From: Planctomycetota bacterium
Lineage (GTDB): Bacteria > Planctomycetota > UBA1135 > UBA2386
Assembly: GCA_025459175.1 (NCBI GenBank)
Contig: JALORC010000016.1
Coordinates: 1 to 64,000 of the forward strand
Reading direction: 5' to 3'
Length of the DNA stretch: 64,000 nucleotides
In this document: piece by piece, positions 36,026 through 44,181 of the stretch
Layout: each line of letters begins with the position of its first letter
Numbering within the stretch: position 1 is the first letter of the stretch
Made by a program: the position numbers and the translations under genes
The notes under the pieces: model-generated
What the model was told of the DNA's origin: nothing
Database searches by the model: none
The model's input: the letters and a program-made list of their open reading frames with translations, nothing else

Positions 36026-38284
36026 TCACAGGATGCGGAGCGGTGCCAGCAGCGGTGCGGCCAGCAGGCTGCCGTCGGTGCCGCGCAGGCCGTCGAGCAG
36101 GCGCAGCGACACGGTGCCGCTCCAACCGGCCCCGGTCGGGGCGATGGTCAGGGTGGCGCCATTGGTGGCGAGATTGACGGCCGCGGTGCTGCCGTTCTGC
36201 AGCACGACCACGCGGTCGGCGGTGACGGAGGCGGCGTCGATCGCCCGATCGAACGTCAGCACCAGCGCCTGCGCGGTGGTGACGCCGTTTGCGAGCGCGG
36301 GAGCCGCGCCGAGCAGGCGCAGCGTGTCGGTCGCGAGTGGACTGCGCAGACCGGGCGCACCGCCGGCGGCGGCACCGAACGGGCCGGCGTCGGGCGCGGT
36401 GACGCCGACCGGCGTGATGCCGGCCTGCAGCAGCGGCGAACCGGCCGCGGGGCGCAGGTCGAGCACCGTCGAGGTGCCGGCGAACGCGGCGACCGAGCCC
36501 GGCGCCGTGAACGCGCTCGGCGCCGCGCTCAGCACCAGCGTGTTGCCGCTGCTCTGCTGCACCTGCAGCGCGGTGTCGTCGTCGGCGACGACGACGTTCG
36601 CGGCCACCGGGAAGCCGGTGATCGAGGCGACGGTCAGCGTGCCCTGGCTGACGGCGCTGACGCGGGTGATGGCACTGGGCGCGTTGGTGAACGCGGCCGC
36701 GCTGCCGTCGACGTTGCCAGCACCATTGGCGAGCGTGCGCGGCGTGACCTGGTCGACGAACGCGCTGTTGGCGACGCCGAGTTCGCGCACGACGCCGCGG
36801 ATGCCACCGAGCTGGTTGCCGGCGAACGCGCAGTGCGACGCGAGCAGCACCTTGTTGCCGGACGCCACCTGGGCGCCGTAGCCGAGGTTGCCGGCCAGCC
36901 ACGAGCCGAGCAGCACGATCTCACTGGCCTGGGTCTCGCTGGTGATCAGCACGCCGTCGGTGGCGTTGGCCGTGCAGCGCAGCCGTTCGAGCGTGTAGGT
37001 GCCGCGCGCATCGGCGTCGATGTGCACACCGGCGCTGCGGTTGGCGCGGGCGAAGCAGCCGCGCACGACGATGTCGGCGGCGAAGCCGGCGAACGCCTCG
37101 TGCTCCTGGTCGAGCAGCAGGCCGTCGAGGCCGTTCTGTTCGAAGCGGCAGTTGTCGATGCGGATCGTGAACGTGCCGCTGCCGGTCGACAACGGCGCTG
37201 CGGCGAGGTCGGCATCGAGCCCCTCGAAGCCGTTGCCGAAGAAGCGGCAGCCGTTGGCGATCAGCGACACGGCGCCGTTGTCGGGGCACTCGAGGTTGTC
37301 GATGTCGGCGCCTTCCTGGCCGTTGGCGTCGAAGCGCGACAGCGCGAGCTCGACGTCGATCGGGCCCGCGGTCGACAGCCCGTCGCCGCCGTTCTCGGTG
37401 ACGGCGCTGCCGACGACCAGCAGGTTGCGGTTGGGCACCGCGGTGGTGACCGCGGCCTTGATGCCGCGGTCGGTGCAGCGACGGATCGTCAGCGATCGCA
37501 GTTCGACGTCGCCATCGACGATGTCGACGCCCTTCAGCACCGTGTTGTTGCCGTCGATGACCAGACCGTCGAGCGTGCCGTCGCTGCCGCCGGACTGCAC
37601 CGACACGATCTCCTGGGTCGTGGTCGCGATCAGCCGCGTGGTGCTGGTGGACGGGGCCCGCGCCGCGAGCGTGAACGTCGCGTCGAAGCCGCCGGCCGCG
37701 TGCACGTTGGGGCCCAGCACGTACGGGCCGCCACCGTAGTCGCCGTTGCGGATCCAGACGTTGCCGCCGTTCGCCGCGCCGGCGACCAGCAGCGCATCCT
37801 GCAGGTTCGGGAACGCGGTCGCCGGCGACAGGCCGTTGGCGCCGGTCGGGCTGGCGGCGGCATCGACGTAGATCGGCGTGCCCGGCCGCGTGCGCACGAT
37901 CGCGCCGACCGGGGTCCACGTGGTGGCGCCGGTGGCGCGGATGGCGAGGCCGAAGAACGTGTCGGTGCCGTCGGCGAGGCCGCTGACGAGCACCGACGTC
38001 GTGGTGATGCCGCTCTGCTCGGGCGCGCCGTTGTAAACGGTGCTCGCGCTGGCGCCGCGGAACAGCGCCGTCTCGAATCCGCTGCCGGGCAGCTGCACGT
38101 CGAGCCGCGCCTGCTGGCTGCCGGCGGCCGCGGCGACGATGCCGCTGCTGGTCGGCGATGCGGTGCTCGGTGGCGGCGGGGGCGGCACGATCGGGCCGCC
38201 ACCACCACCGCCGCCGCCGCCACCACCACCGCCGCAGGCGGACAGGGTGAGAAGGAGGGAGAACAGGGGGAGTTGCAGGTTCAT
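36026..38284 (-). CDS. Right-handed beta-helix lipoprotein with poly-glycine linker
   Basis: 752 residues from the ATG at 38282-38284. The signal MNLQLPLFSLLLTLSAC gives lipidated Cys17, followed by 13 consecutive glycines and a run of prolines that make a flexible tether. A fibronectin-like domain (about 40-130) precedes a parallel beta-helix (about 140-480) with repeated G-x-x-G / N-G turns: GLSPATAFPNLQDALLVAG (the DUF1565-like entry), DIVDGDVELRSLTIRRCTDR, NRFEQNGLDGLLL-like CRFEQNGLDGLLL. The C-terminal 200 residues end in a Big-like beta domain. Beta-helix proteins of this kind often bind or cleave polysaccharide; catalytic residues are not identifiable. It begins 2 bases after the barrel gene stop. 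Confidence 0.85.
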   Translation of the reverse strand: MNLQLPLFSLLLTLSACGGGGGGGGGGGGGPIVPPPPPPSTASPTSSGIVAAAAGSQQARLDVQLPGSGFETALFRGASASTVYNGAPEQSGITTTSVLVSGLADGTDTFFGLAIRATGATTWTPVGAIVRTRPGTPIYVDAAASPTGANGLSPATAFPNLQDALLVAGAANGGNVWIRNGDYGGGPYVLGPNVHAAGGFDATFTLAARAPSTSTTRLIATTTQEIVSVQSGGSDGTLDGLVIDGNNTVLKGVDIVDGDVELRSLTIRRCTDRGIKAAVTTAVPNRNLLVVGSAVTENGGDGLSTAGPIDVELALSRFDANGQEGADIDNLECPDNGAVSLIANGCRFFGNGFEGLDADLAAAPLSTGSGTFTIRIDNCRFEQNGLDGLLLDQEHEAFAGFAADIVVRGCFARANRSAGVHIDADARGTYTLERLRCTANATDGVLITSETQASEIVLLGSWLAGNLGYGAQVASGNKVLLASHCAFAGNQLGGIRGVVRELGVANSAFVDQVTPRTLANGAGNVDGSAAAFTNAPSAITRVSAVSQGTLTVASITGFPVAANVVVADDDTALQVQQSSGNTLVLSAAPSAFTAPGSVAAFAGTSTVLDLRPAAGSPLLQAGITPVGVTAPDAGPFGAAAGGAPGLRSPLATDTLRLLGAAPALANGVTTAQALVLTFDRAIDAASVTADRVVVLQNGSTAAVNLATNGATLTIAPTGAGWSGTVSLRLLDGLRGTDGSLLAAPLLAPLRIL
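38195..38233. repeat. GGN codon tract encoding 13 glycines
   Basis: Thirteen successive GGC/GGT codons on the minus strand follow the lipidated Cys codon (38234-38236). The mixed third bases (GGC and GGT alternate in blocks) argue that the tract is kept for its protein sequence, although trinucleotide slippage could change its length between strains. Confidence 0.8.
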
Positions 38285-38286
38285 GG

Positions 38287-40032
38287 TCAGAAGCTCAGGC
38301 GGGTGGTGAAGACGAACAGGTGCGCCGGGTCGGAACCGGCGAACGCATCGCCGGGTTCGAAGCGCGCGGCGATGACCTCGACCGTCAACGTGCTGTCGAG
38401 GCGGTAGCCGAACACGACGTCGATCTCGCGGCCGAGATCGGTGCCGAGGCCGTTGGAAGTGGTGCGCAGGGCGGTGTCGGGGGTGGTGGCCGACGCCACG
38501 TCCTGGCGGTAGCTGTGCAGCAGCAGCGTCACCGAGGCGCCGTCGAACGGACGGATCGAAGCGCACAGCGTGGTGACGGTCAGGTTGGCGAGCTCGGGAT
38601 CGAGCAATTCGCCGTAGTAGCGCAGACTGGTGACGCCGCCGAGCTTGCTGTTGTTGTCCTGCAAGCCCGACTGGCGGTAGCCGGTGGTGCGGGCGGTGTC
38701 CCGTTCGCCGCTGCCGAAGGCGATGCCGGCGCCGACACTGGGCCGCAGCGGCGCGTCGAACGTCCAGAGGCCGCCCAGGTCGAACGCCCAGCCGTCGATG
38801 TCCTTGGCGCCGGCGTCGCCGCGGGCGAGGCCGAGCTCGAACCAGTGGCCGAGGCCGTAGCGCGGCTGTGCCAGCGAGCGCACGCCGAGCAGCAGTGGTT
38901 CGAAGCCGCGGCTGCTGTCGTCGCCGAGCTGCAGCGCGTAGGCGCCGAGCCGCCAGTCCGGGTCGAGCCAGCAGCGCAGGTTGGCGATCATCAGGTTGGC
39001 GTCCTCGCTGCCGTTCTCCTCGGCGGCGAAGTCGCGGCCCTGCGCGAGGCCGAGTTCGAACTCGCAGCGGCCCTGGCGCCAGATCGCGCGCACGCCGTCG
39101 AGCACCTCGTCGTAGAGCCATTCGCGCTCTTCGTCGAAGTCCTGGCGACCGGCCAGCAGCTGCAGCTCGGCGGTGGGGTTCAGCGACACGAACGCGCGCG
39201 ACAGTTCGAGCACGTCCTCGTGGGTGTTGTCGCCGCCGTCGCGCAGCGTGTCGCTGCGGCCGAAGGTCACCTCGCCGAGCGCGTAGCTGCCGAGGTCGTC
39301 GATCAGCCACAGCGAGGCGAGGCGGCCGCGCACCTGCGGCTTGATGCGGTCGCCGTCGTCGGTGCGATCGAGGTCGAACTCGTCGTTCCACTCGTAGTCG
39401 ACCGCCGCCTGGCCACCGAGGCTCACGCGTTCGCCGACCTTCAGCGTGAACGGCACCGCCTTCTGGTCCTCGCCGAGGAACAGCTGCAGCGGATCGTCGG
39501 CGCGGCCCTGGCTCAGCGGCGACAGGTCGACGCCTTGCTGAACCGGCAGACGCACCCCGCCGACGTCGAGCACGCCGAGCTCGCGATCGACGCCGAGCAC
39601 CTCGCCGGTGACTTTGAACTGCTCGCGCGAGGGCAGCTGGCGCAACGTGCGTGCGCGCAGCTGGTCGTCCTTGCGCCGCGCCTTGATGCGCAGCCAGTCG
39701 CCGGGGCCGGGCACGAACGGCTCGATGGGCTGCTTGTCCACGTTCTCGTGTTCGACCTCGGCATCGAGCGCGAAGTCGTGGCCGAGCACGTGCAAGCGCC
39801 CGGCATCCGCGTGCGTGACCGGCCCGGTCACCTCGAGCTTGTCGGCCTTGTCGTCGGCGCCGCGCACGACCTCGTCGATCTCGTGCACCTGCGGCCGGCC
39901 GTCCACCAGGTGGCCCTTGGCCTCGACGAACACGCCGGGCGCGATGCCACCGAGCGTGCTGCGCGGGGCTCCGGCGCAGGCGGCGAAGGCCGCGAACGCG
40001 GCGGCGAGGGTGAGCAGGCGGGACGGCGTCAC
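38287..40032 (-). CDS. Alginate-export-like outer-membrane barrel with DUF5666-like N-terminus
   Basis: 581 residues from a GTG at 40030-40032 that overlaps the preceding gene stop by four bases (GTGA). A lipoprotein-like signal (LLTLAAAFAAFAACAG) is followed by two OB-like DUF5666-type units (about 25-175: EAKGHLVDGRPQVHEIDEV, KLEVTGPVTHADAGRLHVLG, FKVTGEVLGVDRELGVLDVG). Residues about 200-581 are an AlgE/Alginate_exp-type beta barrel: alternating strands, the hallmark LLAGRQDFDEEREWLYDEVL, and a C-terminal Phe. AlgE conducts an anionic polysaccharide through the outer membrane. Placed after glycosyltransferase, exporter and kinase genes, it is the likely exit channel for the locus product. 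Lipidation and a barrel in one protein is odd. Confidence 0.82.
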   Translation of the reverse strand: MTPSRLLTLAAAFAAFAACAGAPRSTLGGIAPGVFVEAKGHLVDGRPQVHEIDEVVRGADDKADKLEVTGPVTHADAGRLHVLGHDFALDAEVEHENVDKQPIEPFVPGPGDWLRIKARRKDDQLRARTLRQLPSREQFKVTGEVLGVDRELGVLDVGGVRLPVQQGVDLSPLSQGRADDPLQLFLGEDQKAVPFTLKVGERVSLGGQAAVDYEWNDEFDLDRTDDGDRIKPQVRGRLASLWLIDDLGSYALGEVTFGRSDTLRDGGDNTHEDVLELSRAFVSLNPTAELQLLAGRQDFDEEREWLYDEVLDGVRAIWRQGRCEFELGLAQGRDFAAEENGSEDANLMIANLRCWLDPDWRLGAYALQLGDDSSRGFEPLLLGVRSLAQPRYGLGHWFELGLARGDAGAKDIDGWAFDLGGLWTFDAPLRPSVGAGIAFGSGERDTARTTGYRQSGLQDNNSKLGGVTSLRYYGELLDPELANLTVTTLCASIRPFDGASVTLLLHSYRQDVASATTPDTALRTTSNGLGTDLGREIDVVFGYRLDSTLTVEVIAARFEPGDAFAGSDPAHLFVFTTRLSF

Positions 40033-41105
40033 GGACGGAGCTCCATCAGTTGCATCGCTTCGAGTTGCAGGCGCGCGACGAGCTCGCGCCAGCGCGGGCG
40101 CAGCGCGTAGACACCGCACAGGCGGGCGCGCACCAGCGCGCGGAACGCACGGACCGCCGAGTCCTCGGCGGTGATGCCACAGCGGGCCAGCAGCGCTTCG
40201 GCGAGGCCGCTGTCGGCACCGTGTTGCTGCAGATCGCGCAGCCGCACGTGTTCGACCAGGTTGGCGAGATCGAAGCGCGGGTCGCCGACCGCCATGCCCT
40301 CGAGGTCGATCAGCGTCGCGCGGTCCTCGGCGAGGAACAGCTGCTTGTCGTGCAGGTCGCCGTGCACGAAGCCGGTGCGCGCCGGCGGGCGGGGTGCCGG
40401 CAGCTCGGCGATCGCGGCCGCCAGCGACTGCAGTTCGGGCCGCAGCAGCGCGCCCTGGGCCAGACCCTGCAGCGAAGCCGCGCGCACCCGTTCGAAGTCG
40501 ACGATCGGCAGCTCGCCGTGCACCGCCGTGAACGGCAGCGCCACCAGCGCGCGCGCCAGCATCGTCAGCGGCGGTGCGTCGGCCCCGGCCAGCAGCGTGC
40601 GCAGCGGCGTGCCGTCGGCGGCGGCGGCCACGTAGCCACAGCTGGACGGCAGCAGCAGGTGCGGCGTCTGCAGGCGCATCTCACCGAGCGGCTCGCCGAC
40701 CGCGGCGAACGCAGCGCTGGCGCGGCGAAAGCTCTTGCGATCGAGCAGCTTCAGCCAGTGTTCGGTACCGTCGGCGGTGCGCAGCTGCAGCACGGCGCGG
40801 CGCCCCGGTCGCCACGCGCACAGCCGCGCCGTGGACAGCGCGCCCAGGTGCGGCTCCAGGTGTCGGGCCAGTGCGGTCGGATCGGCGAGCAGCGCGGCAC
40901 CGGGCAGGTCCTGGTCGAGCGCCGGCGACAGTTCGTGCAGGGCACCGGCATCGGTGAGCGTGAAGATGCGCGGCGGCGCGCCGGTGCGGCGCAGCGTCGC
41001 GGTGGCCCCGGCAGCAACGGGGCGAAGGATCAGTTCGGTGTCCGCCTCGAGCGCCGGCAGCGCGCGCAGCAGCTCGTGCAAGGTCGCGGTGGTGTCGAGG
41101 CTCAT
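40029..41105 (-). CDS. APH-like phosphotransferase (kinase fold), copy 2
   Basis: 358 residues from the ATG at 41103-41105, overlapping the previous gene stop by four bases. The C-lobe has the catalytic loop FVHGDLHDKQLFL and the metal-binding LIDLEGMAVGDPRFDLANL, as in aminoglycoside phosphotransferase/choline kinase proteins. The conserved Asn of the H-G-D-x-x-x-x-N loop is Gln here. The N-lobe has WLKLLDRKSFRRA, whose Lys may contact ATP. Its place among glycan genes suggests it phosphorylates a sugar, lipid or carrier rather than an antibiotic. Weak similarity in layout to the next kinase suggests an old duplication. Confidence 0.85.
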   Translation of the reverse strand: MSLDTTATLHELLRALPALEADTELILRPVAAGATATLRRTGAPPRIFTLTDAGALHELSPALDQDLPGAALLADPTALARHLEPHLGALSTARLCAWRPGRRAVLQLRTADGTEHWLKLLDRKSFRRASAAFAAVGEPLGEMRLQTPHLLLPSSCGYVAAAADGTPLRTLLAGADAPPLTMLARALVALPFTAVHGELPIVDFERVRAASLQGLAQGALLRPELQSLAAAIAELPAPRPPARTGFVHGDLHDKQLFLAEDRATLIDLEGMAVGDPRFDLANLVEHVRLRDLQQHGADSGLAEALLARCGITAEDSAVRAFRALVRARLCGVYALRPRWRELVARLQLEAMQLMELRP

Positions 41106-42430
41106 CGGTGCCTCCCGGCCGCGGTCGCGAGCGCAAGTTCGGCGGCCTGCAGCGCCAGTTGACAGCGCTGCGGCCAGTCGTGCTGCAGGCTGCGGAACGG
41201 CCCGACCGAACCGCGCAGCAGCGCGCTCGCGGACCACCAGTCCAGCTCGTCGACCGCCGGCAGTTCGCGGTGTCGCGCGTAGGCGGTCGCGAACGCCTGC
41301 GCCAGCGTCGCCCCGCGTGCACCGTCACTGCGTTCGCAGTGGGCGCGGAACGTCGCCAGGTCGAGCGCCACCGGCGCCACGCAGGCGCGGTCGAAGTCAC
41401 ACAGCGCCGCATCGTCGTCGGCGACCAGCAGCTGACCGGGATGCAGATCGCCGTGCGCGAGCACACCCGGGCCCGCGGCGGGGATACGGGCCGCGAGCTG
41501 GTCGGCGAGTGCTTCGGCTCGCGGTTGCAGCGCCGGCAGCAGCCGACCGAGGTCCTCGGCCGCGCGCAGCGCGAGATCGAGTTCCTGCACCGGACCGTGC
41601 AGCGGCAGACCCGACACCGCGCCGCTGTCGTGCAGCCGCGCCACCGCCGCGGCGGCCGCGCCGAGGTGCCGCGGGTGCTCGGCCGGTGCGAACGGCACGC
41701 CGTCGAGATGGCTCTCGATCATCAGCCGATCGTGGTTGATGCCGAGCGTGCGCGGGCAGCGCACGCCGGCCGCGGCGGCCGCGGCGGTGGCCACCGCGGT
41801 GCGCGGGGCCTGGGCCTCGGCGTGGCAACGGATCCAGATCGTGCTGCCATCGGCGCGCTGACCGCGGGCGTCGACGGTGCCGAGCTGCCAGCGCAGCACC
41901 GCGCGCCGTTCCGGCTTGTAGCGCACCAGCGTGAAGCGGCTGCGGCTCTTGCTGAAGCGCTGGCCGTCCGGCACCACCGACGGGCAGGTGCCGGTGACCA
42001 GGCTGCGCACCTTCGAGGCGCGCACGAGGCGGCGCAGGTCGTGCATCGCGCGGTCGATCGGGAACGCGAGCAGCAGCAGGTCGCCGGCCGCGGACAGCGA
42101 GAACGCGCCGAGGCCGGCCCAGTCCTCTTCCTCGCGATGCAGCAGGCGGCCGGCTTCGTCGGCGAGACGATGCGGCGGCGCGGTGCGCGCGGTGACGTAG
42201 GTCTCGTGCTCGCCGGTGTCGTCGCGCACGGTGACGCGCCAGCCGACCAGCGAACCGTCGAGGTCCTTCCAGCGGATGTAGTCGGGCTGCAGCGCCACCA
42301 ACTCGCCGCTGCGCAGCAGGTGCCGCTGCACCAGCGCGGCGATCGCCTCGGCGTCGAGCGCTTGCTGCAGCGCCGGGTCCTGGCCGCGCCCGGGCATCGG
42401 GATCGGCAATGGCAACGGGCGGCGGGTCAT
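41102..42430 (-). CDS. APH-like phosphotransferase (kinase fold), copy 1
   Basis: 442 residues from the ATG at 42428-42430, overlapping both neighbours by four bases. Residues 1-180 form an extra N-terminal domain (HLLRSGELVALQPDYIRWKD, GWRVTVRDDTGEHETYVTAR, FPIDRAMHDLRRLVR) that the second kinase lacks. The kinase part has FTLVRYKPERRAVLRWQL (candidate ATP-binding Lys), IESHLDGVPFAPAEHP, the loop VLAHGDLHPGQLLVADDDA and LCDFDRACVAPVALDLATF. Gln again replaces the usual Asn of the catalytic loop. The substrate is unknown; context points to a glycan, glycolipid or exported carrier. Translation is tightly coupled to the ABC exporter. Confidence 0.85.
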   Translation of the reverse strand: MTRRPLPLPIPMPGRGQDPALQQALDAEAIAALVQRHLLRSGELVALQPDYIRWKDLDGSLVGWRVTVRDDTGEHETYVTARTAPPHRLADEAGRLLHREEEDWAGLGAFSLSAAGDLLLLAFPIDRAMHDLRRLVRASKVRSLVTGTCPSVVPDGQRFSKSRSRFTLVRYKPERRAVLRWQLGTVDARGQRADGSTIWIRCHAEAQAPRTAVATAAAAAAGVRCPRTLGINHDRLMIESHLDGVPFAPAEHPRHLGAAAAAVARLHDSGAVSGLPLHGPVQELDLALRAAEDLGRLLPALQPRAEALADQLAARIPAAGPGVLAHGDLHPGQLLVADDDAALCDFDRACVAPVALDLATFRAHCERSDGARGATLAQAFATAYARHRELPAVDELDWWSASALLRGSVGPFRSLQHDWPQRCQLALQAAELALATAAGRHR

Positions 42431-44181
42431 GCGGCACCTCCCGCCAGCGCATCGGGCGCGAGGCGTCCGTCGGCGAGGTGCACGATGCGATCGGCGGTCG
42501 CCGCCAGCGCGCGATCGTGCGTGATCAGCAGCACGGTGCGGCCGCGCAGGTGCGGCAGGATGCGATCGCGCAGCAGCATCTCGGCGGCCTGGTCGAGCCC
42601 GGTGCTCGGCTCGTCGAACACGTAGACCGCGGCATCGCGGACCAGCGCGCGGGCCAGCGCGACGCGCTGGCGTTCGCCGCCCGACAGTTCGCCGCCGCGT
42701 TCGCCGACCTCGGTGTCGAGGCCGTTCGGGAAGCGCTGCGCGAACGCGTCGACGCCGCACAGTGCACAGGCGTGCGCGACCTCGGCCGGGCTCGCCTCGG
42801 GACGGCCGAGCCGCACGTTGTCGCGCAGCGTGCCGGCGAACAGGATCGTCTCCTGGAACACCACCGCGACCGCGGTGCGAAGCGCCACCGGCGCGAGCTC
42901 GCGCACGTCGATGCCGTCGAGCAGCACCTGACCGTGCTGCGGATCGCGCAGCCGCGGCAGCAGCGTCGCCAGCGTGGTCTTGCCGGTGCCGTTGCCGCCG
43001 AGCAGCGCCGTGTGCGAACCGGCCGGCAGATCGAGATCGACGCCCTGCAGCACCACCCGGCCGTCGGCATGACGGAACTGCACGGCGCGGAACACGACGT
43101 GGCCGCGCACGGTCGCGAGCGTGCGCGGCGACTTCGGCTGCGGCAGCTGCTCGTCGGCGTCGAGCAGATCGAGCACGCGTTCGCCGGCGGCGGCCGCCTT
43201 GACCACCGCGGCGCTGCGGCCGATGCCCTTGCGGATCGGGCGGTAGAACGAACGCACGTAGGCGAGTGCCACCAGCAGTTCGCCAGGCGACAGTGCGCCG
43301 GCCTGCACGCGGGTGGTGCCGAGCCACAGCACGAAGCCGGTGCCGAGCGCGAGCGCGAGGTCGGTGGCGAGGCCCAGCTTGCCCTCGATGCGGGTCGCTT
43401 CGCGCCCGGCGCGGGCGCTGCGGCGGCTCTGCTGGCCGAACGTGTGCGCGGCCGCGTGCTCGAGGCCGTAGGCCTGGATCACCGGCACCGCGCCGAGCGT
43501 CTCGTGCGCCGCGGTCGCCAGCTGGCCTTCCTTCTTGCGCTGCTTGCGGGCCGCGGTGCGCAGCCGGATCGACGCCAGCGCCGAGGCGATGCCGACCACC
43601 GGCAGCACGCCGATCGCACCGAGCGCCAGCCGCCAGTCGATCGCCGCCAGCACGGCGAGCGTGCCGAGCACCAAGGTCGCCTCGCGGCCGAGTGCGAACA
43701 GGCCGTCGACCAGCAGCGTGCGCAGGTTCTGCGCGTCGCCGGTCAAGCGCACCAGCAGGTCGCCGCTGCGGTGGCGGTCGTGGAACGTCGCCGACTGCGC
43801 CAGCACCGCGTCGAGTGCGTCGCTGCGCACGCGGGCGATCGCGCGCTGGCCGGCGTCGGCGAGCCACAGTTCGCGCCAGTAGGCCGCGAGCCCGCCGAAC
43901 AGCGCCAGCAGCACCGTGGCGACGATCGCCGCCGTGGTCAGCGCACTGCCGTCGTGGCGCAGCGAGTCCGGCAGCAGCGTCCAATCCTGGCCGAGCAGCA
44001 CCTGGTCGACGACCAGCTTCAGCGGCCAGGGCTTGGCCAGCTCGATCGCCACCACGATCAGCGTCAGCAGGCCGGCGCCGAACAGGCGCCCGCGATGCGG
44101 ACGCAGATACGGGAACAGCCGCGTCCACACCGAGAACGCGGCGCGCAGCTTCGACGGGGTCGCCTTCGGTTCAGCGGCCAC
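42427..44181 (-). CDS. ABC exporter, fused permease and ATPase (MsbA/LapB-like)
   Basis: 584 residues. The N-terminal six-helix permease domain (about 25-320) includes LFGAGLLTLIVVAIELAKPW and FHDRHRSGDLLVRLTGDAQN. The ATPase domain (about 345-575) carries Walker A LLGGNGTGKTTLATLL, signature ELSGGERQRVALARALV, Walker B VYVFDEPSTGLD and switch VLLITHDRALA. As a half-transporter it would act as a homodimer in the inner membrane. Among glycosyltransferases it most likely flips a lipid-linked glycan or glycolipid; MsbA- and PglK-type flippases have this build. It overlaps the preceding glycosyltransferase by 11 bases. Confidence 0.93.
   Translation of the reverse strand: MAAEPKATPSKLRAAFSVWTRLFPYLRPHRGRLFGAGLLTLIVVAIELAKPWPLKLVVDQVLLGQDWTLLPDSLRHDGSALTTAAIVATVLLALFGGLAAYWRELWLADAGQRAIARVRSDALDAVLAQSATFHDRHRSGDLLVRLTGDAQNLRTLLVDGLFALGREATLVLGTLAVLAAIDWRLALGAIGVLPVVGIASALASIRLRTAARKQRKKEGQLATAAHETLGAVPVIQAYGLEHAAAHTFGQQSRRSARAGREATRIEGKLGLATDLALALGTGFVLWLGTTRVQAGALSPGELLVALAYVRSFYRPIRKGIGRSAAVVKAAAAGERVLDLLDADEQLPQPKSPRTLATVRGHVVFRAVQFRHADGRVVLQGVDLDLPAGSHTALLGGNGTGKTTLATLLPRLRDPQHGQVLLDGIDVRELAPVALRTAVAVVFQETILFAGTLRDNVRLGRPEASPAEVAHACALCGVDAFAQRFPNGLDTEVGERGGELSGGERQRVALARALVRDAAVYVFDEPSTGLDQAAEMLLRDRILPHLRGRTVLLITHDRALAATADRIVHLADGRLAPDALAGGAA

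Noticed and set aside
34221..36881. Long plus-strand frame opposite the carboxypeptidase-regulatory gene
   Set aside because: Low-complexity Arg/Gln/Asp sequence without family features; the minus-strand gene has a signal peptide and repeats.
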